Of a stretch of DNA of 60,109 nucleotides, positions 18,269-28,513 are shown piece after piece. The first letter of the stretch is position 1. Each line of letters starts with the position of its first letter. Under the pieces are notes generated by a model. The model saw nothing but the letters and a program-made list of their open reading frames with translations. It was not told the origin of the DNA and made no database searches. This DNA is from Muribaculum sp. (GTDB lineage: Bacteria; Bacteroidota; Bacteroidia; Bacteroidales; Muribaculaceae). The DNA is taken from contig JAMPGE010000005.1 in assembly GCA_023664085.1 (NCBI GenBank), positions 1 through 60,109 of the forward strand. Reading direction: 5' to 3'. The translations under genes were made by a program, and so were the position numbers.

Positions 18269-18835
18269 ATGAATAATCCTCAACTTACATCCCGACTTCT
18301 TACGGTGACTTCTTTGGCATCGGAATACTGTATGGCGCTCGAAAGTGCCGCCGAGATCACGCGTGCCGAATTTCTTGCTACGCTCACAATGCTTTTGCCG
18401 AGAATATATCTTGAATTCTCCGATATCACCATAGAGCGGTCCCAACAGGATATGGCCGATGAAGAGATGACGTTTGGACTGCAACCGGAGCCGGAATATT
18501 ACCCGGAGTATGTGGACGAAGCTTTCTACGACAGCATACGTCTGAAGGTGGAATCTTTGCTCGGACCGGACGATACGTTTCTTGAGACCTTTGAGGAGGA
18601 CATGAAATACAGCGACACCCCTATAGCCGCCTCAATATCAGAATGCCTGGCCGACATCTTCCAGCCCCTCTACAATTTTATCAGCACCGTTCGCGACACT
18701 GACGGAGAGTCTACCGAGTCCGCATATATCCGCTGCCACGAGGATTTCATAGCATATTGGTCGCAAACGCTCTGTAACGTGATGCGTCCGCTTAATCATC
18801 TTAGAAACAACGAAAAAGATATATACCATGATTAA
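18269..18835 (+). CDS. DUF5063-like protein
   Basis: A 188-residue acidic, helical protein of unknown function. Pattern and length (an N-terminal helical bundle, a run of acidic and tyrosine residues in the middle, and a C-terminal YWSQTLCNVMRPLNHL segment) resemble DUF5063 proteins of Bacteroidetes, but this is recognition by eye. There is no signal peptide or membrane segment. Its stop codon overlaps the start of the M18 aminopeptidase by 8 bp, so the two are co-translated. Confidence 0.65.
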   Translation: MNNPQLTSRLLTVTSLASEYCMALESAAEITRAEFLATLTMLLPRIYLEFSDITIERSQQDMADEEMTFGLQPEPEYYPEYVDEAFYDSIRLKVESLLGPDDTFLETFEEDMKYSDTPIAASISECLADIFQPLYNFISTVRDTDGESTESAYIRCHEDFIAYWSQTLCNVMRPLNHLRNNEKDIYHD

Positions 18836-20174
18836 CAGAATGCTCCGCCGTCTTGATGAAGGCACCTGCAACTTTACCGCAGTGGCAGCCATACGCCGCG
18901 AACTTGAAGCGGCAGGCTTCACTGCCCTTAATGAAAATGATCATTGGACCCTCTGCCGGGGTGCGCGCCACTATGTGGTGAAGAACGATAGTGCCATTTT
19001 CGCCTTCATAGTAGGACAAAAGCCGGCTGCCGACGGTGGATTCCACATAATATCCGCCCATAGCGACAGCCCGTGTTTCAAACTCAAGCCCAATCCCGAA
19101 ATCATCGGCGACAACGGCCTTGTAAGCCTGAACGTGGAAAAATACGGCGGAGGTATCCTATACACGTGGTTCGACCGTCCGCTCTCTATTGCCGGACGTG
19201 TGATGACCCGTAGCGACGATCCTCTGCGCCCTGTCACTCACATTATTGATCTTAAAGCACCGGTGGCCACAATTCCTCACCTTGCCATCCATTTCAACCG
19301 AAGTGTCAACGAAGGGAATCCCCTTTCGGTGCAGAAAGACATGAAACCCGTGGTGGGATGGTTCACTGCCGACAAATTGAAACATTACGAAAAAAGAGGA
19401 GGCGTGATCCGCAGCCTCGTTGCCGATCACCTCGGTATAGAACCTGAGCATATCGTAAGCAGCGAGCTCTGTCTGTATCCATTGGAGGCGGCAGGTATAT
19501 TGGGAGTGGACGGCCAGATGATGCAATCCGCCAGAATAGATGACCTGCAGATGGCCTTCTGCGCCATGGAGGCGCTGCTGCAGTCAGCCGACAAGCCCGG
19601 CGATGCCACCCGCATAATGGCAATCTTTGACAACGAAGAGACCGGATCGGGCACAAAGCAGGGAGCCCACTCTCCGGTGCTCGCCCATATCATGCAGCGC
19701 ATAGCTATGTGTACCCCTGACGCAGGCAAGTCCGACGATACATCCAAAGGGAATGCCTGCAAGCATGACGATGCGTTTTTGCGCTCGCTTGCAAAGACAT
19801 TCATGATATCGGCCGACGATGCACATGCCTGGCATCCAAATTACAATGAAAAATATGACCCTACGAATCATCCTGTGCTGGGAGGAGGACCGGTGATAAA
19901 GATCAACGCCAATTGCAAATATATGACGGATGCCTTCGGGGATGCCGTGTTTGCCACACTGTGTGAAGACGCGGGAGTGAACTGTCAGTATTTTGTGAAC
20001 CACTCGGATGTAGCCGGAGGGAGCACACTCGGGAATATACTAACCGGACAGCTTGACATCCCCGGCGTGGACATGGGATGCGCAATCTGGGCCATGCACT
20101 CCGCGCGTGAAACCGCGGCGGTGAGCGACGTGGAAGCCACGATCCGCGTGTTCAGCTTCTTCTACGGACTCTGA
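18828..20174 (+). CDS. M18 family aminopeptidase
   Basis: A 448-residue zinc aminopeptidase of the M18 (aspartyl aminopeptidase-like) family, removing N-terminal residues from peptides in the cytoplasm. Metal-site motifs are visible in order: IISAHSDSPCFKLKP (about residues 72-86), DNEETGSGTKQGAHSP (about 266-281), ADDAHAWHPNYNEKY and NHSDVAGGSTLGNI near the C-terminus. The ATG at 18828 overlaps the preceding gene. It ends the yicC operon; no hairpin terminator was seen before the tig promoter. Confidence 0.93.
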   Translation: MINRMLRRLDEGTCNFTAVAAIRRELEAAGFTALNENDHWTLCRGARHYVVKNDSAIFAFIVGQKPAADGGFHIISAHSDSPCFKLKPNPEIIGDNGLVSLNVEKYGGGILYTWFDRPLSIAGRVMTRSDDPLRPVTHIIDLKAPVATIPHLAIHFNRSVNEGNPLSVQKDMKPVVGWFTADKLKHYEKRGGVIRSLVADHLGIEPEHIVSSELCLYPLEAAGILGVDGQMMQSARIDDLQMAFCAMEALLQSADKPGDATRIMAIFDNEETGSGTKQGAHSPVLAHIMQRIAMCTPDAGKSDDTSKGNACKHDDAFLRSLAKTFMISADDAHAWHPNYNEKYDPTNHPVLGGGPVIKINANCKYMTDAFGDAVFATLCEDAGVNCQYFVNHSDVAGGSTLGNILTGQLDIPGVDMGCAIWAMHSARETAAVSDVEATIRVFSFFYGL

Positions 20175-20193
20175 GCTCTCTGAACAGAATTGT

Positions 20194-20225
20194 ATTGCGT
20201 AATTAAGAAATAAATAGTAATTTTG
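20194..20225 (+). promoter_or_regulatory. Bacteroidetes-type promoter of tig
   Basis: ATTG at 20194-20197, 20 bp, then TAATTTTG at 20218-20225. It lies about 190 bp upstream of the tig start, giving a long leader that contains the palindrome at 20248-20277. Confidence 0.7.
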
Positions 20226-20247
20226 CAATTGAACGACACAGAGTCAT

Positions 20248-20277
20248 CTGCGATCTCAGAGATCTCAGAGATCGCAG
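20248..20277. repeat. Palindrome in the tig leader
   Basis: CTGCGATCTC and GAGATCGCAG flank AGAGATCTCA, making a nearly perfect 30-bp palindrome made of internal TCAGAGATC repeats. It falls in the 5' leader of the tig-clpP-clpX transcript and may act as a structured regulatory element; no T-run follows. Confidence 0.7.
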
Positions 20278-20413
20278 AGTGTTCAGGGTTCTCAGGCTGC
20301 CGGATTTGAAAAGGGTGGCAGCCCAAGTCATAAAAAATCTTAAGAAAACCGTCGAAATTGGCGCGTTATTTGTTGTAACCGAAAATCAGTAAAACTTTTT
20401 ATACCCAAAAGCA

Positions 20414-21781
20414 ATGAATGTAGAATATACCAAGCTCGACAATGTCCGTGGCGAAATCAAAGTTGCCGTCAACGAGGCAGATTATGCCGACAAGGTTAAA
20501 AAGCAATTGAAAGAAATCTCCAAGAACCGTCCCGAACCGGGCTTCCGCCCCGGCCACGTGCCCGAGGGACTGCTCCGTAAAAAATATGGTGACGCCGTGA
20601 AATACGACGTTATCAACCGTGAGGTAGGCGACGCTGTTTTCAACTATATCAAGGACAACGGACTGCACGTAATCGGCAATCCCGTGCCCGAAAAGAAGGA
20701 AGAACTCAATCTTGCCGATAAGGATTTTGACTTCACTTTCAAGGTAGGTATCGCTCCCGAAATCGACACACACGTAAACAAAGATCTGCATATTCCTTAC
20801 TACACCATCAAGGTGAGCGAGGAAATGATCAATGATCAGGACAAGGCCCTTTGCCGTCGTTTCGGCAAGCAGGAGCCCGGCGACACTGTAGAGCCTGACG
20901 CTCTTGTGAAAGGTGTGATCACCGAGCTCAACGAGGATGGCACAGTGAAAGAAGGCGGAATAGTAGTGGAAGACGGCATCGTAGCTCCCGCCTATTTCAA
21001 GGATGACGCCCAGAAGGCTCTCTTCGAAGGTAAACACGTAGGCGACACCCTCACCTTCAACCCCGCCGCCACATGCGAAAGCAGTGCCACCGAGCTGTCC
21101 TCAATGCTCCACATTGACAAGGCCGACGTAGATGCCCACCTCGGTGATTTCAAATTTGATATCAAAGAAATCATCGTGCTCCGCCCGGCACAGCACGATC
21201 AGGAATTCTTCGACAACGTATTCGGCAAAGACAAAGTGCATGCCGAAGAAGAATACCGCAAGGCAGTATCCGACAGCATCGCTGCGCAACTCACAGGCGA
21301 CAGCAACTATCGATTCACAATCGATGCACGTGAAGATATTCTCAAGGCGGTAGGCGACCTCGAACTTCCCGACGAAATCCTCAAGGACTATCTGCAGCAG
21401 GCCAACGAAGCCCTCAACAGCGAGAATATTGATGAGGAGTATGTAAAACTCCGTCCGCAACTCATCTGGGAACTCGTGCGCGAAGCCATCGCATCACAGT
21501 TCGACATCAAAGTGGAGGAAGAGGATCTTAAGAATACCGCCCGCTACATCGCCCGCAGCGAGTTTGCCAAATATGGCATGGCAAACGTGCCCGACGATAT
21601 GCTCGACAAATACGCCGGCGATATCCTCAAAGATCAGCGCAGCCGCGAACAGATTGTGAACCAGACGGTAGATATGAAGCTTTACGCTGCCATCAAAGAC
21701 AATGTCACAATTGACAATAAGGACGTGACAGTAGATGAATTTAACGCTCTCTTCGCACTGCCCGAGACAGAGCAGAAATAA
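20414..21781 (+). CDS. tig: Trigger factor
   Basis: A 455-residue ribosome-associated chaperone. The N-terminal ribosome-binding domain has the signature PEPGFRPGHVPEGLLRKKYG (about residues 37-56, the family GFRxGxxP motif). The PPIase middle domain and long helical C-terminal arms follow. It is first in the tig-clpP-clpX operon, the usual order in many bacteria, coupling nascent-chain folding with proteolysis. Length matches Bacteroidetes trigger factors. Confidence 0.93.
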   Translation: MNVEYTKLDNVRGEIKVAVNEADYADKVKKQLKEISKNRPEPGFRPGHVPEGLLRKKYGDAVKYDVINREVGDAVFNYIKDNGLHVIGNPVPEKKEELNLADKDFDFTFKVGIAPEIDTHVNKDLHIPYYTIKVSEEMINDQDKALCRRFGKQEPGDTVEPDALVKGVITELNEDGTVKEGGIVVEDGIVAPAYFKDDAQKALFEGKHVGDTLTFNPAATCESSATELSSMLHIDKADVDAHLGDFKFDIKEIIVLRPAQHDQEFFDNVFGKDKVHAEEEYRKAVSDSIAAQLTGDSNYRFTIDAREDILKAVGDLELPDEILKDYLQQANEALNSENIDEEYVKLRPQLIWELVREAIASQFDIKVEEEDLKNTARYIARSEFAKYGMANVPDDMLDKYAGDILKDQRSREQIVNQTVDMKLYAAIKDNVTIDNKDVTVDEFNALFALPETEQK

Positions 21782-21870
21782 TCACCCCCAAGCATACCGC
21801 AAACATCCGGCGGACACCAGCCCTACGGCCGGAATCCGCCGGATTGTAAAATACCAAGGAAACAAATTTT

Positions 21871-22599
21871 ATGAAAAACGACTTCAGAAACTTCGCCGTG
21901 AATCATCTCGGCATGAGCGGCAATACGCTTGACTCATATGCAAGCCATTTAAATAAAAACTACAGTTTTGCTGGCCCCGCCCTTACTACGGCTCCAACGG
22001 CTGACTACCTTAATCCCTATATTCTTGAGGAACGCCAGCTCAACGTGACGCAGATGGACGTCTTTTCGCGCCTGATGATGGACCGCATCATCTTCATGGG
22101 CACTCAGGTCACCGATCAAAGCGCCAACATCATTCAGGCCCAGCTCCTTTATCTTGACTCTGTGGATCCCGAGAAAGATATATCGCTCTATATCAATTCA
22201 CCCGGCGGAAGTGTATATGCAGGTCTCGGCATTTACGACACAATGCAGTACGTAAATTCAGACGTATCTACAATCTGCACGGGAATGGCGGCCTCGATGG
22301 CAGCGGTGCTTCTCGTGGCTGGCCAGCACGGCAAGCGGTATGCGTTGCCTCATTCGCGAGTGATGATTCACCAGCCTATGGGCGGCATTCAGGGGCAGGC
22401 AAGCGACATCGAGATCACCGCGCGTGAAATCCTTAAGCTTAAGGAAGAACTCTATCGAATCATATCCGATCATTCCGGCCAGCCCTTCGACAAGGTGGAG
22501 AAAGATTCCGACCGCGATTACTGGATGATCGCATCCGAAGCAAAGGAATACGGTATGATCGACAAGATTCTGGTCAACAACAAGAAAAACAACAAATAA
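21871..22599 (+). CDS. clpP: ATP-dependent Clp protease proteolytic subunit
   Basis: A 242-residue serine peptidase that forms the two-ring ClpP chamber. The catalytic Ser is in [11 protein letters not shown] (Ser142) and His in [10 protein letters not shown] (His167); the Asp is in the SDRDYWM region. [18 protein letters not shown] gives the oxyanion region. The N-terminus is about 40 residues longer than in E. coli and may be a propeptide, as is usual in this lineage. It sits between tig and clpX. Confidence 0.96.
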   Translation: MKNDFRNFAVNHLGMSGNTLDSYASHLNKNYSFAGPALTTAPTADYLNPYILEERQLNVTQMDVFSRLMMDRIIFMGTQVTDQSANIIQAQLLYLDSVDPEKDISLYINSPGGSVYAGLGIYDTMQYVNSDVSTICTGMAASMAAVLLVAGQHGKRYALPHSRVMIHQPMGGIQGQASDIEITAREILKLKEELYRIISDHSGQPFDKVEKDSDRDYWMIASEAKEYGMIDKILVNNKKNNK

Positions 22600-22654
22600 G
22601 ATTTCCCGTACCGAGAGATCCTGGAACTCTCCCCGGATATAACAGACTATTTCA

Positions 22655-23908
22655 ATGGCAAAGACTCCTCACAGATGCTCCATGTGTGGCAACTTCGCAT
22701 CGTCCACACTCAATGTATACAATATTTTTGAAGACCTATATCTTTGCGATGACTGCATCAACATGATCGACACGGCCCGGATGATCCAGCAAAAAGGAGA
22801 GAAGGGAAGTGCCAAGGATAAAAAAGGGAAAGGGATGTCTGTGCCCAAACCAAAGGAAATCAAGGAATATCTCGACCAATACGTAATCGGACAGGACGAA
22901 GCCAAGAAGTATTTGGCCGTGGCCGTCTATAATCATTACAAACGCATCACAGGCAAGACCTCCGAAGGGGAAGACAAGGATGTGGATGTAGAGAAATCCA
23001 ATATCTGCATTGTAGGGCCTACAGGCACGGGCAAGACCCTTCTGGCCAAGACGATAGCCAGATTGCTCGACGTGCCGTTCACCATAGTGGACGCCACTGT
23101 GCTTACGGAGGCCGGATACGTGGGCGAGGATATAGAATCGCTGCTAACCAGACTGTTGCAGACGTGTGACTACGATGTGAAGAAAGCCGAAAAAGGTATA
23201 GTCTTCATTGATGAAATCGACAAGATAGCCCGCAAGAGCGACAATCCTTCGATCACTCGCGACGTGGGTGGAGAGGGAGTGCAGCAGGGTCTGCTGAAAC
23301 TCCTTGAAGGCTCCACTGTGTTGGTGCCGCCCAACGGGGGCCGCAAGCATCCCGAACAGAAACTCATACCCGTGGATACCAAAAACATCCTTTTTATCTG
23401 CGGTGGAGCCTTCGACGGAATCGAGCGTAAGATCGCCGCCAGGCTCAACACCCATGTGGTGGGCTACGGCCACGATGAAAAGCTCAAGAAGCAACAACGC
23501 GACAACCTTATGCGATACGTATTGCCGCAGGACCTGAAGTCATTCGGACTGATCCCGGAGATTATCGGACGTCTGCCAGTGCTCACGAGTCTTAATCCAT
23601 TGGACCGCACGGCGCTTCGCAGGATTCTTACAGAGCCGCGCAATGCCATCGTGCGTCAATACAAACGCCTGTTTGAGATCGACGGTGTCAAGTTGGAATT
23701 CACCGACGAAGCCCTTGATCTGATCGTAGACAAAGCTGTGGAATACAAATTGGGAGCCCGCGGACTTCGTGGTATCGTGGAGACCATCATGGTGGATGCC
23801 ATGTATGAAATCCCTTCCACCAAAAAGAAAACGTTTACCGTGGACGATGCTTATGTGCGCGAAAAGCTCGCGGCAGCCCATTATGAGAAGACGCAGCTTT
23901 CCGATTGA
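22655..23908 (+). CDS. clpX: ATP-dependent Clp protease ATP-binding subunit ClpX
   Basis: A 417-residue AAA+ unfoldase that feeds ClpP. The N-terminal zinc-binding domain has CSMCGNFA and LCDDCINM (four cysteines). The AAA+ module has Walker [14 protein letters not shown], the pore loop VGEDIESLL (GYVG), and Walker [14 protein letters not shown]. The IGF-type ClpP docking loop region and C-terminal small domain ([14 protein letters not shown]) are present. Ends with a strong terminator. Confidence 0.97.
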   Translation: MAKTPHRCSMCGNFASSTLNVYNIFEDLYLCDDCINMIDTARMIQQKGEKGSAKDKKGKGMSVPKPKEIKEYLDQYVIGQDEAKKYLAVAVYNHYKRITGKTSEGEDKDVDVEKSNICIVGPTGTGKTLLAKTIARLLDVPFTIVDATVLTEAGYVGEDIESLLTRLLQTCDYDVKKAEKGIVFIDEIDKIARKSDNPSITRDVGGEGVQQGLLKLLEGSTVLVPPNGGRKHPEQKLIPVDTKNILFICGGAFDGIERKIAARLNTHVVGYGHDEKLKKQQRDNLMRYVLPQDLKSFGLIPEIIGRLPVLTSLNPLDRTALRRILTEPRNAIVRQYKRLFEIDGVKLEFTDEALDLIVDKAVEYKLGARGLRGIVETIMVDAMYEIPSTKKKTFTVDDAYVREKLAAAHYEKTQLSD

Positions 23909-23943
23909 AGGGAAGAAAACTTCAAAAAATCAATAAAAAAAGA

Positions 23944-23985
23944 AAAAAACTTGAATCGCCGTGTGGCTGATTCAAGTTTTTTTTG
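23944..23985 (+). terminator. Terminator of tig-clpP-clpX operon
   Basis: Stem AAAAAAACTTGAATC paired with GATTCAAGTTTTTTT around an 11-nt loop. The A-rich 5' and T-rich 3' arms make it bidirectional. A TAAATTTG element at 23986-23993 lies directly after it and may be the recQ -7 element, but no good -33 box was found. Confidence 0.85.
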
Positions 23986-24099
23986 TAAATTTGAAAAACG
24001 AAAGATGAAATTGCCTCCGGAAAAATGTAAAATACAAAATGCATGAACCGGCAGGCGATGTAAGTTTCCTTCTCTCATCAATGAAACAACACCGACGTC

Positions 24100-26271
24100 A
24101 TGACACTACATGAAGCACTGAAATATCATTTCGGTTTTGACAACTTCAAGGGCAATCAGGAGCGGGCAATACAAAGTCTGCTCGATGGCCACGACGTGTT
24201 TGTGCTGATGCCTACCGGCGGCGGCAAGTCCCTATGCTATCAATTGCCGGCCCTCATGTCGGAAGGCACGGCCATAGTCATCTCTCCCCTCATAGCCTTG
24301 ATGAAAAACCAAGTGGACGCCATGCGACATTACGGTGACGATGACGGAGTGGCTCACTTTCTCAACTCCTCCCTCAACAAGGCGGCGGTGGAAAAAGTGA
24401 AAGACGATGTGCTCAGCGGCAAAACCAAGTTGCTCTACGTGGCCCCGGAATCACTTACAAAGGAAGAAAACATTAAGTTTCTCAATCAGGTAAATATCTC
24501 TTTCTTTGCCGTGGACGAGGCCCACTGTATTTCGGAATGGGGTCATGATTTTCGGCCGGAATACCGGCGTATCCGTCCGATAATATCCAAGATAGGGGAT
24601 CGCCCCGTGATCGCCCTGACTGCCACGGCCACTCCGAAAGTGCAGCACGATATCCAGCGCAACCTCGGCATGACGGATGCCTGCGTCTACAAGTCGAGCT
24701 TCAACCGCTCCAACCTGTATTATGAGGTCAGGCCCAAGACGAAGGATGTGGACCGCGATCTTATCAAATTCATAAAGCAAAATCCCGGTAAATCCGGTAT
24801 CGTATACTGTCTGTCGCGCAAAAAGGTGGAGGAGCTCACTGAGATCCTCAGGATAAACAACGTGTCGGCACTGCCGTATCATGCCGGAATGGACTCCCAG
24901 AAACGCTCGGAAAATCAAGATGCGTTTCTTCAGGAAAAGGTGAATGTGATAGTGGCTACCATAGCTTTCGGCATGGGTATCGACAAGCCCGACGTGCGCT
25001 ACGTGATCCACTACGATATTCCCAAAAGTCTGGAGGGATATTATCAGGAGACAGGGCGTGCCGGGCGCGACGGGGGCGAAGGAATATGTCTGGCCTTCTA
25101 TTCCAACAAGGATCTGCAGAAGCTTGACAAACTAATGCAGAGCAAGACGAGCAGCGAGCAGGAGATAGGCAGGCAGTTGCTGCTTGAGACGGCCGCCTAT
25201 GCCGAATCCTCGGTGTGTCGGCGCAAGGTGCTACTTCATTACTTCGGAGAAGTATACGAGGCCGAAAACTGTGGCAATTGCGACAACTGTCTGCATCCCA
25301 AGGAAAAAGTAGAGGCAACGGATGAACTTGGGAATTTGTTGGAAGCCGTGGAAGCCACCGGAGAGAAAAACCGGATGGAATATATGGTCAATGTGCTCAT
25401 AGGCCGCAAGACCGACGAAGTGCGCGCACAGGGGCATGAAAAGCTCGAAGTGTTTGGTTCGGTCAAAGACCGCGACGAGAAATTTATAGGAGCGCTAATC
25501 CAGCAGGCCATCATAGCCGGATATATTAACCGCGACATAGAAAACTACGGTATATTACGTCTCACGGACGAGGGAAGAAATTTTTTGGAACACCCAGTGG
25601 ATTTTATGATTCTCGAAGACGCAAATTTCTCAGAAATGGAAGAAGCCTCGAGCCCCAAACCGGCGGGTTCGGGAGCGGCAGACACATCCCTGTTCTCCAT
25701 GTTGCGCGACCTGCGCCGGGATGTGGCCCGCAGGCAGAAACTTCCGCCTTATGTAATTTTTCAGGATCCATCTCTTGAAGCGATGGCCACTACTTATCCT
25801 CTCACCGAAGAAGAACTCCTTACCATACCCGGCGTGGGTGTGGGCAAGGCCAAACGCTACGGAAAGGAATTTCTGGATCTGATAGCACGGCATGTGGAGG
25901 AAAACGACATCATCCGCCCCGAAGATTTCAAGATGCGCCAGGTGGCGGATCGCAGCAAGCTGCGCAGCTACGTGGTGCAGGGCATCGACCGCCGTATTGA
26001 CCTTGAAGTGCTCGCCGAGGGACGGGGCATAGAGTTTGACGATCTGCTTACCGAACTTGAAAGCATAGTGGAAGCCGGCATCCGTATCAATATAGATTAT
26101 TACGTGGATGCTTACATAGACGACGAAGAGCGGGAAGAAGAAGCCATGGACTATTTCCGTCAGCAACACGATGACGACCTCGACCGGGCCATTGAAGATC
26201 TTGCAGAAGACTTCGACGAAGAGGAAGTGCGCCTGCTGAGGATCAAATTCATCTCCGAGATGGGTAATTGA
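24100..26271 (+). CDS. recQ: ATP-dependent DNA helicase RecQ
   Basis: A 723-residue 3'-5' DNA helicase for recombination and repair. Motifs in order: Walker A MPTGGGKSLCYQLPAL (about residues 37-52), DEAHCISEWGHDFRPEY, motif VI QETGRAGRDGG, the zinc-binding cysteines CRRKVLLHYFGEVYEAENCG plus NCDNC, a winged-helix RQC region, and an HRDC domain (about residues 530-600, LLTIPGVGVGKAKRYG). A further acidic C-terminal extension of about 100 residues (rich in Glu and Asp) follows, typical of Bacteroidetes RecQ. Monocistronic. Confidence 0.95.
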   Translation: MTLHEALKYHFGFDNFKGNQERAIQSLLDGHDVFVLMPTGGGKSLCYQLPALMSEGTAIVISPLIALMKNQVDAMRHYGDDDGVAHFLNSSLNKAAVEKVKDDVLSGKTKLLYVAPESLTKEENIKFLNQVNISFFAVDEAHCISEWGHDFRPEYRRIRPIISKIGDRPVIALTATATPKVQHDIQRNLGMTDACVYKSSFNRSNLYYEVRPKTKDVDRDLIKFIKQNPGKSGIVYCLSRKKVEELTEILRINNVSALPYHAGMDSQKRSENQDAFLQEKVNVIVATIAFGMGIDKPDVRYVIHYDIPKSLEGYYQETGRAGRDGGEGICLAFYSNKDLQKLDKLMQSKTSSEQEIGRQLLLETAAYAESSVCRRKVLLHYFGEVYEAENCGNCDNCLHPKEKVEATDELGNLLEAVEATGEKNRMEYMVNVLIGRKTDEVRAQGHEKLEVFGSVKDRDEKFIGALIQQAIIAGYINRDIENYGILRLTDEGRNFLEHPVDFMILEDANFSEMEEASSPKPAGSGAADTSLFSMLRDLRRDVARRQKLPPYVIFQDPSLEAMATTYPLTEEELLTIPGVGVGKAKRYGKEFLDLIARHVEENDIIRPEDFKMRQVADRSKLRSYVVQGIDRRIDLEVLAEGRGIEFDDLLTELESIVEAGIRINIDYYVDAYIDDEEREEEAMDYFRQQHDDDLDRAIEDLAEDFDEEEVRLLRIKFISEMGN

Positions 26272-26405
26272 CTCAGGTTGCGGCTTTGCCGGGATATGGT
26301 GGTTAATCGGCTTATACGCTCGGTCGGAAGCAAAAAAGTGAAGGCTAAAATATAATTTTTGAAGCAACTGAACGTTAGAAAGGAAGTAACCTCAACAAAC
26401 TTGAA

Positions 26406-28346
26406 ATGAACAATAGCAAAATTCTGCTTGGTACAGGTCTGCTTGCAATCGGTGCCATGGCCTGGGCCGCCAAGGATCCCGTCATCATGACAGTGAATGG
26501 TGTGGATGTGCCCAAATCGGAATTCGAATATCTTTATCACAAAAATTCCCAACAGCAACTCGACGCCCAGCCAATCGATGAGTATGTCGAGATGTTTAAG
26601 AATTATAAATTAAAAGTGGCCGATGCCAAGGCTCTGGGCATAGATACCACCGGTGCGTTCAAAAGAGAAATGGCACAATACCGACGTGAGTTGGCCGCAC
26701 CGTATCTCACTGACTCCACCTATCTGAATTCGCTTGTGGATGAAGCCTACGAGCGTTCGTTGCGTGAGGTGCCTACAAGCCACATCATGCTCTTCAAGAC
26801 CGCCAACCGCCTTCACAACGAGCAATCCATAGCTCGTCTTGACAGCATCCGCGGCTTGCTGATGCAAGGTCAGGATTATACCACTCTTGCCGAGAAATAT
26901 TCACAGGACGGACAGACCGCACGCAATGGCGGCAGTCTCGGATATATCATGGCCAACCGATATCCCTACAGCTTCGAGACGGCCGCTTATTCCCTCAAGC
27001 CCGGCGAAGTGTCGAAGGTGGTGGAAAGCCCTATGGCCTACCATCTCATCAAGGTAGGGGAGAGCCGTCCGGCGCGCGGCACAGTCCTTGTGGAGCATAT
27101 CATGCGCCTTGTGCCTCCCGGAGCCACTCCGGAACAGGCCGAGGCCGTCAAGGCCACGGTAGACAGTATTTATCGGTTGGTCCGCACAAACCCCGACAGA
27201 TTTGAGGCTCTTGCCATAGAGAAGTCGGAAGATCCCGGCTCAGCCTCAAAAGGAGGTCAGCTCCCCTGGTTCGGCACCGGCCAGATGGTACCCGAATTTG
27301 AAGAAACATCCTTTGCCCTCAATACCGGAGAGATTTCCGCACCTGTAAAGACCCGTTACGGCTGGCACATTATCCGCAAACTCGACAGCCGCCCGGTTCC
27401 TTCCAAGGATCAGATGCGTCCGCAGCTTCTGCAGCGCGTGCAGCATCCTCAGGACGAGCGCTCCGGTATGATCCGCGACCATCAGACCGCTACACTTGAG
27501 AAGAAACTCAAAGGTAAATATACCAAAGAATTGTCAGCTCTGCGCAGGGAAATAGCAGCCAATGGTCTCGACTCCTTGTTCTATGCGCGCTACGAGAACA
27601 CCCCGGCCGGTGCCCTTCCCATCATTGCCATCGGCAAAAACACCGTAAGTCTATCCGAATTCATACCCTCTCTGCGTCATCTCACGCAGCAGGACGGCAT
27701 AGAAGCGGACCGCCTGTTTATGGAGGATCTTAATAAATTCTATAATCTCAAACTTGTTGATGCCGAAATCGACCGTCTGGAAGCGGAAGTGCCCGAATAC
27801 CGGAATCTATATCATGAGTATTACGACGGAAGCCTTCTGTATGAAGTGAGCGTGCGCGAGGTATGGGACCGTGCTTCGAAGGACCAGGAAGGCCTTGAAC
27901 GCTACTTTGATGAACATCGCGGAGACTACACCTGGACAGAACCCCGCGTGAAGGGATATCTGGTGCAAGCCAAAAACGATTCAGTGGCCGACGCTGTGAA
28001 GATACGCTATATGGAGCTTGGTGCCGACAGTGCGCTCAACGTGATCCGCGATGAATTCAAAAACGATATAAAGATTGACAGAGTGCTTGCTCCCAAAGGA
28101 GTGAACGCTATGGTAGACAACATAATGTTTGGCACACAGGCCGTGCAACCTACGGTAGCCGGCTTCACCGCTTACTTTATGCTTGATCCCCGTATGCTTG
28201 AGGCTCCCGAGGAAATGGCTGATGTAAGGGCACTGGTCACCAGCGACTATCAGACGTATCTCGAACAAGCCTGGCTCGAAGCATTGAAGGCCAAATACCC
28301 TGTGGTGATCAACCAGAAAGTGCTTAAGACAGTAAAGTCACTCTGA
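26406..28346 (+). CDS. PpiC-type peptidyl-prolyl isomerase with two parvulin-like domains
   Basis: A 646-residue envelope chaperone. It has a signal sequence (MNNSKILLGTGLLAIGAMAWA), a SurA-like N-terminal region, and two parvulin-like repeats: one around VPTSHIMLFKT to MAYHLIKVGESR (about residues 120-220) and one around VEHIMRLVPPGA to GWHIIRKLDSR (about 225-330). A long helical C-terminal region follows. Probably assists outer-membrane protein folding in the periplasm. First of three related chaperone genes in the same direction, ended by its own terminator. Confidence 0.85.
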   Translation: MNNSKILLGTGLLAIGAMAWAAKDPVIMTVNGVDVPKSEFEYLYHKNSQQQLDAQPIDEYVEMFKNYKLKVADAKALGIDTTGAFKREMAQYRRELAAPYLTDSTYLNSLVDEAYERSLREVPTSHIMLFKTANRLHNEQSIARLDSIRGLLMQGQDYTTLAEKYSQDGQTARNGGSLGYIMANRYPYSFETAAYSLKPGEVSKVVESPMAYHLIKVGESRPARGTVLVEHIMRLVPPGATPEQAEAVKATVDSIYRLVRTNPDRFEALAIEKSEDPGSASKGGQLPWFGTGQMVPEFEETSFALNTGEISAPVKTRYGWHIIRKLDSRPVPSKDQMRPQLLQRVQHPQDERSGMIRDHQTATLEKKLKGKYTKELSALRREIAANGLDSLFYARYENTPAGALPIIAIGKNTVSLSEFIPSLRHLTQQDGIEADRLFMEDLNKFYNLKLVDAEIDRLEAEVPEYRNLYHEYYDGSLLYEVSVREVWDRASKDQEGLERYFDEHRGDYTWTEPRVKGYLVQAKNDSVADAVKIRYMELGADSALNVIRDEFKNDIKIDRVLAPKGVNAMVDNIMFGTQAVQPTVAGFTAYFMLDPRMLEAPEEMADVRALVTSDYQTYLEQAWLEALKAKYPVVINQKVLKTVKSL

Positions 28347-28389
28347 AAAACCGAGCCTCCATAAGATGGAAAGCCGGAAATAGCGAATA

Positions 28390-28428
28390 CAGTCAGGTTT
28401 CGGAATTGTCTGAAGCCTGACTGCTTTT
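28390..28428 (+). terminator. Terminator after first parvulin-like gene
   Basis: Stem CAGTCAGGTTTC with GAAGCCTGACTG (one wobble), small loop, followed by CTTTTTGG. It separates the first chaperone gene from the lipoprotein gene. Confidence 0.8.
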
Positions 28429-28513
28429 TGGAGGCCACTTTATTGAGAAAACGTATGATCTGCTATAGGATCGGTCTTGCTCCAAGAGGGCAAAATAAAC
28501 CAGAAAACCATCT

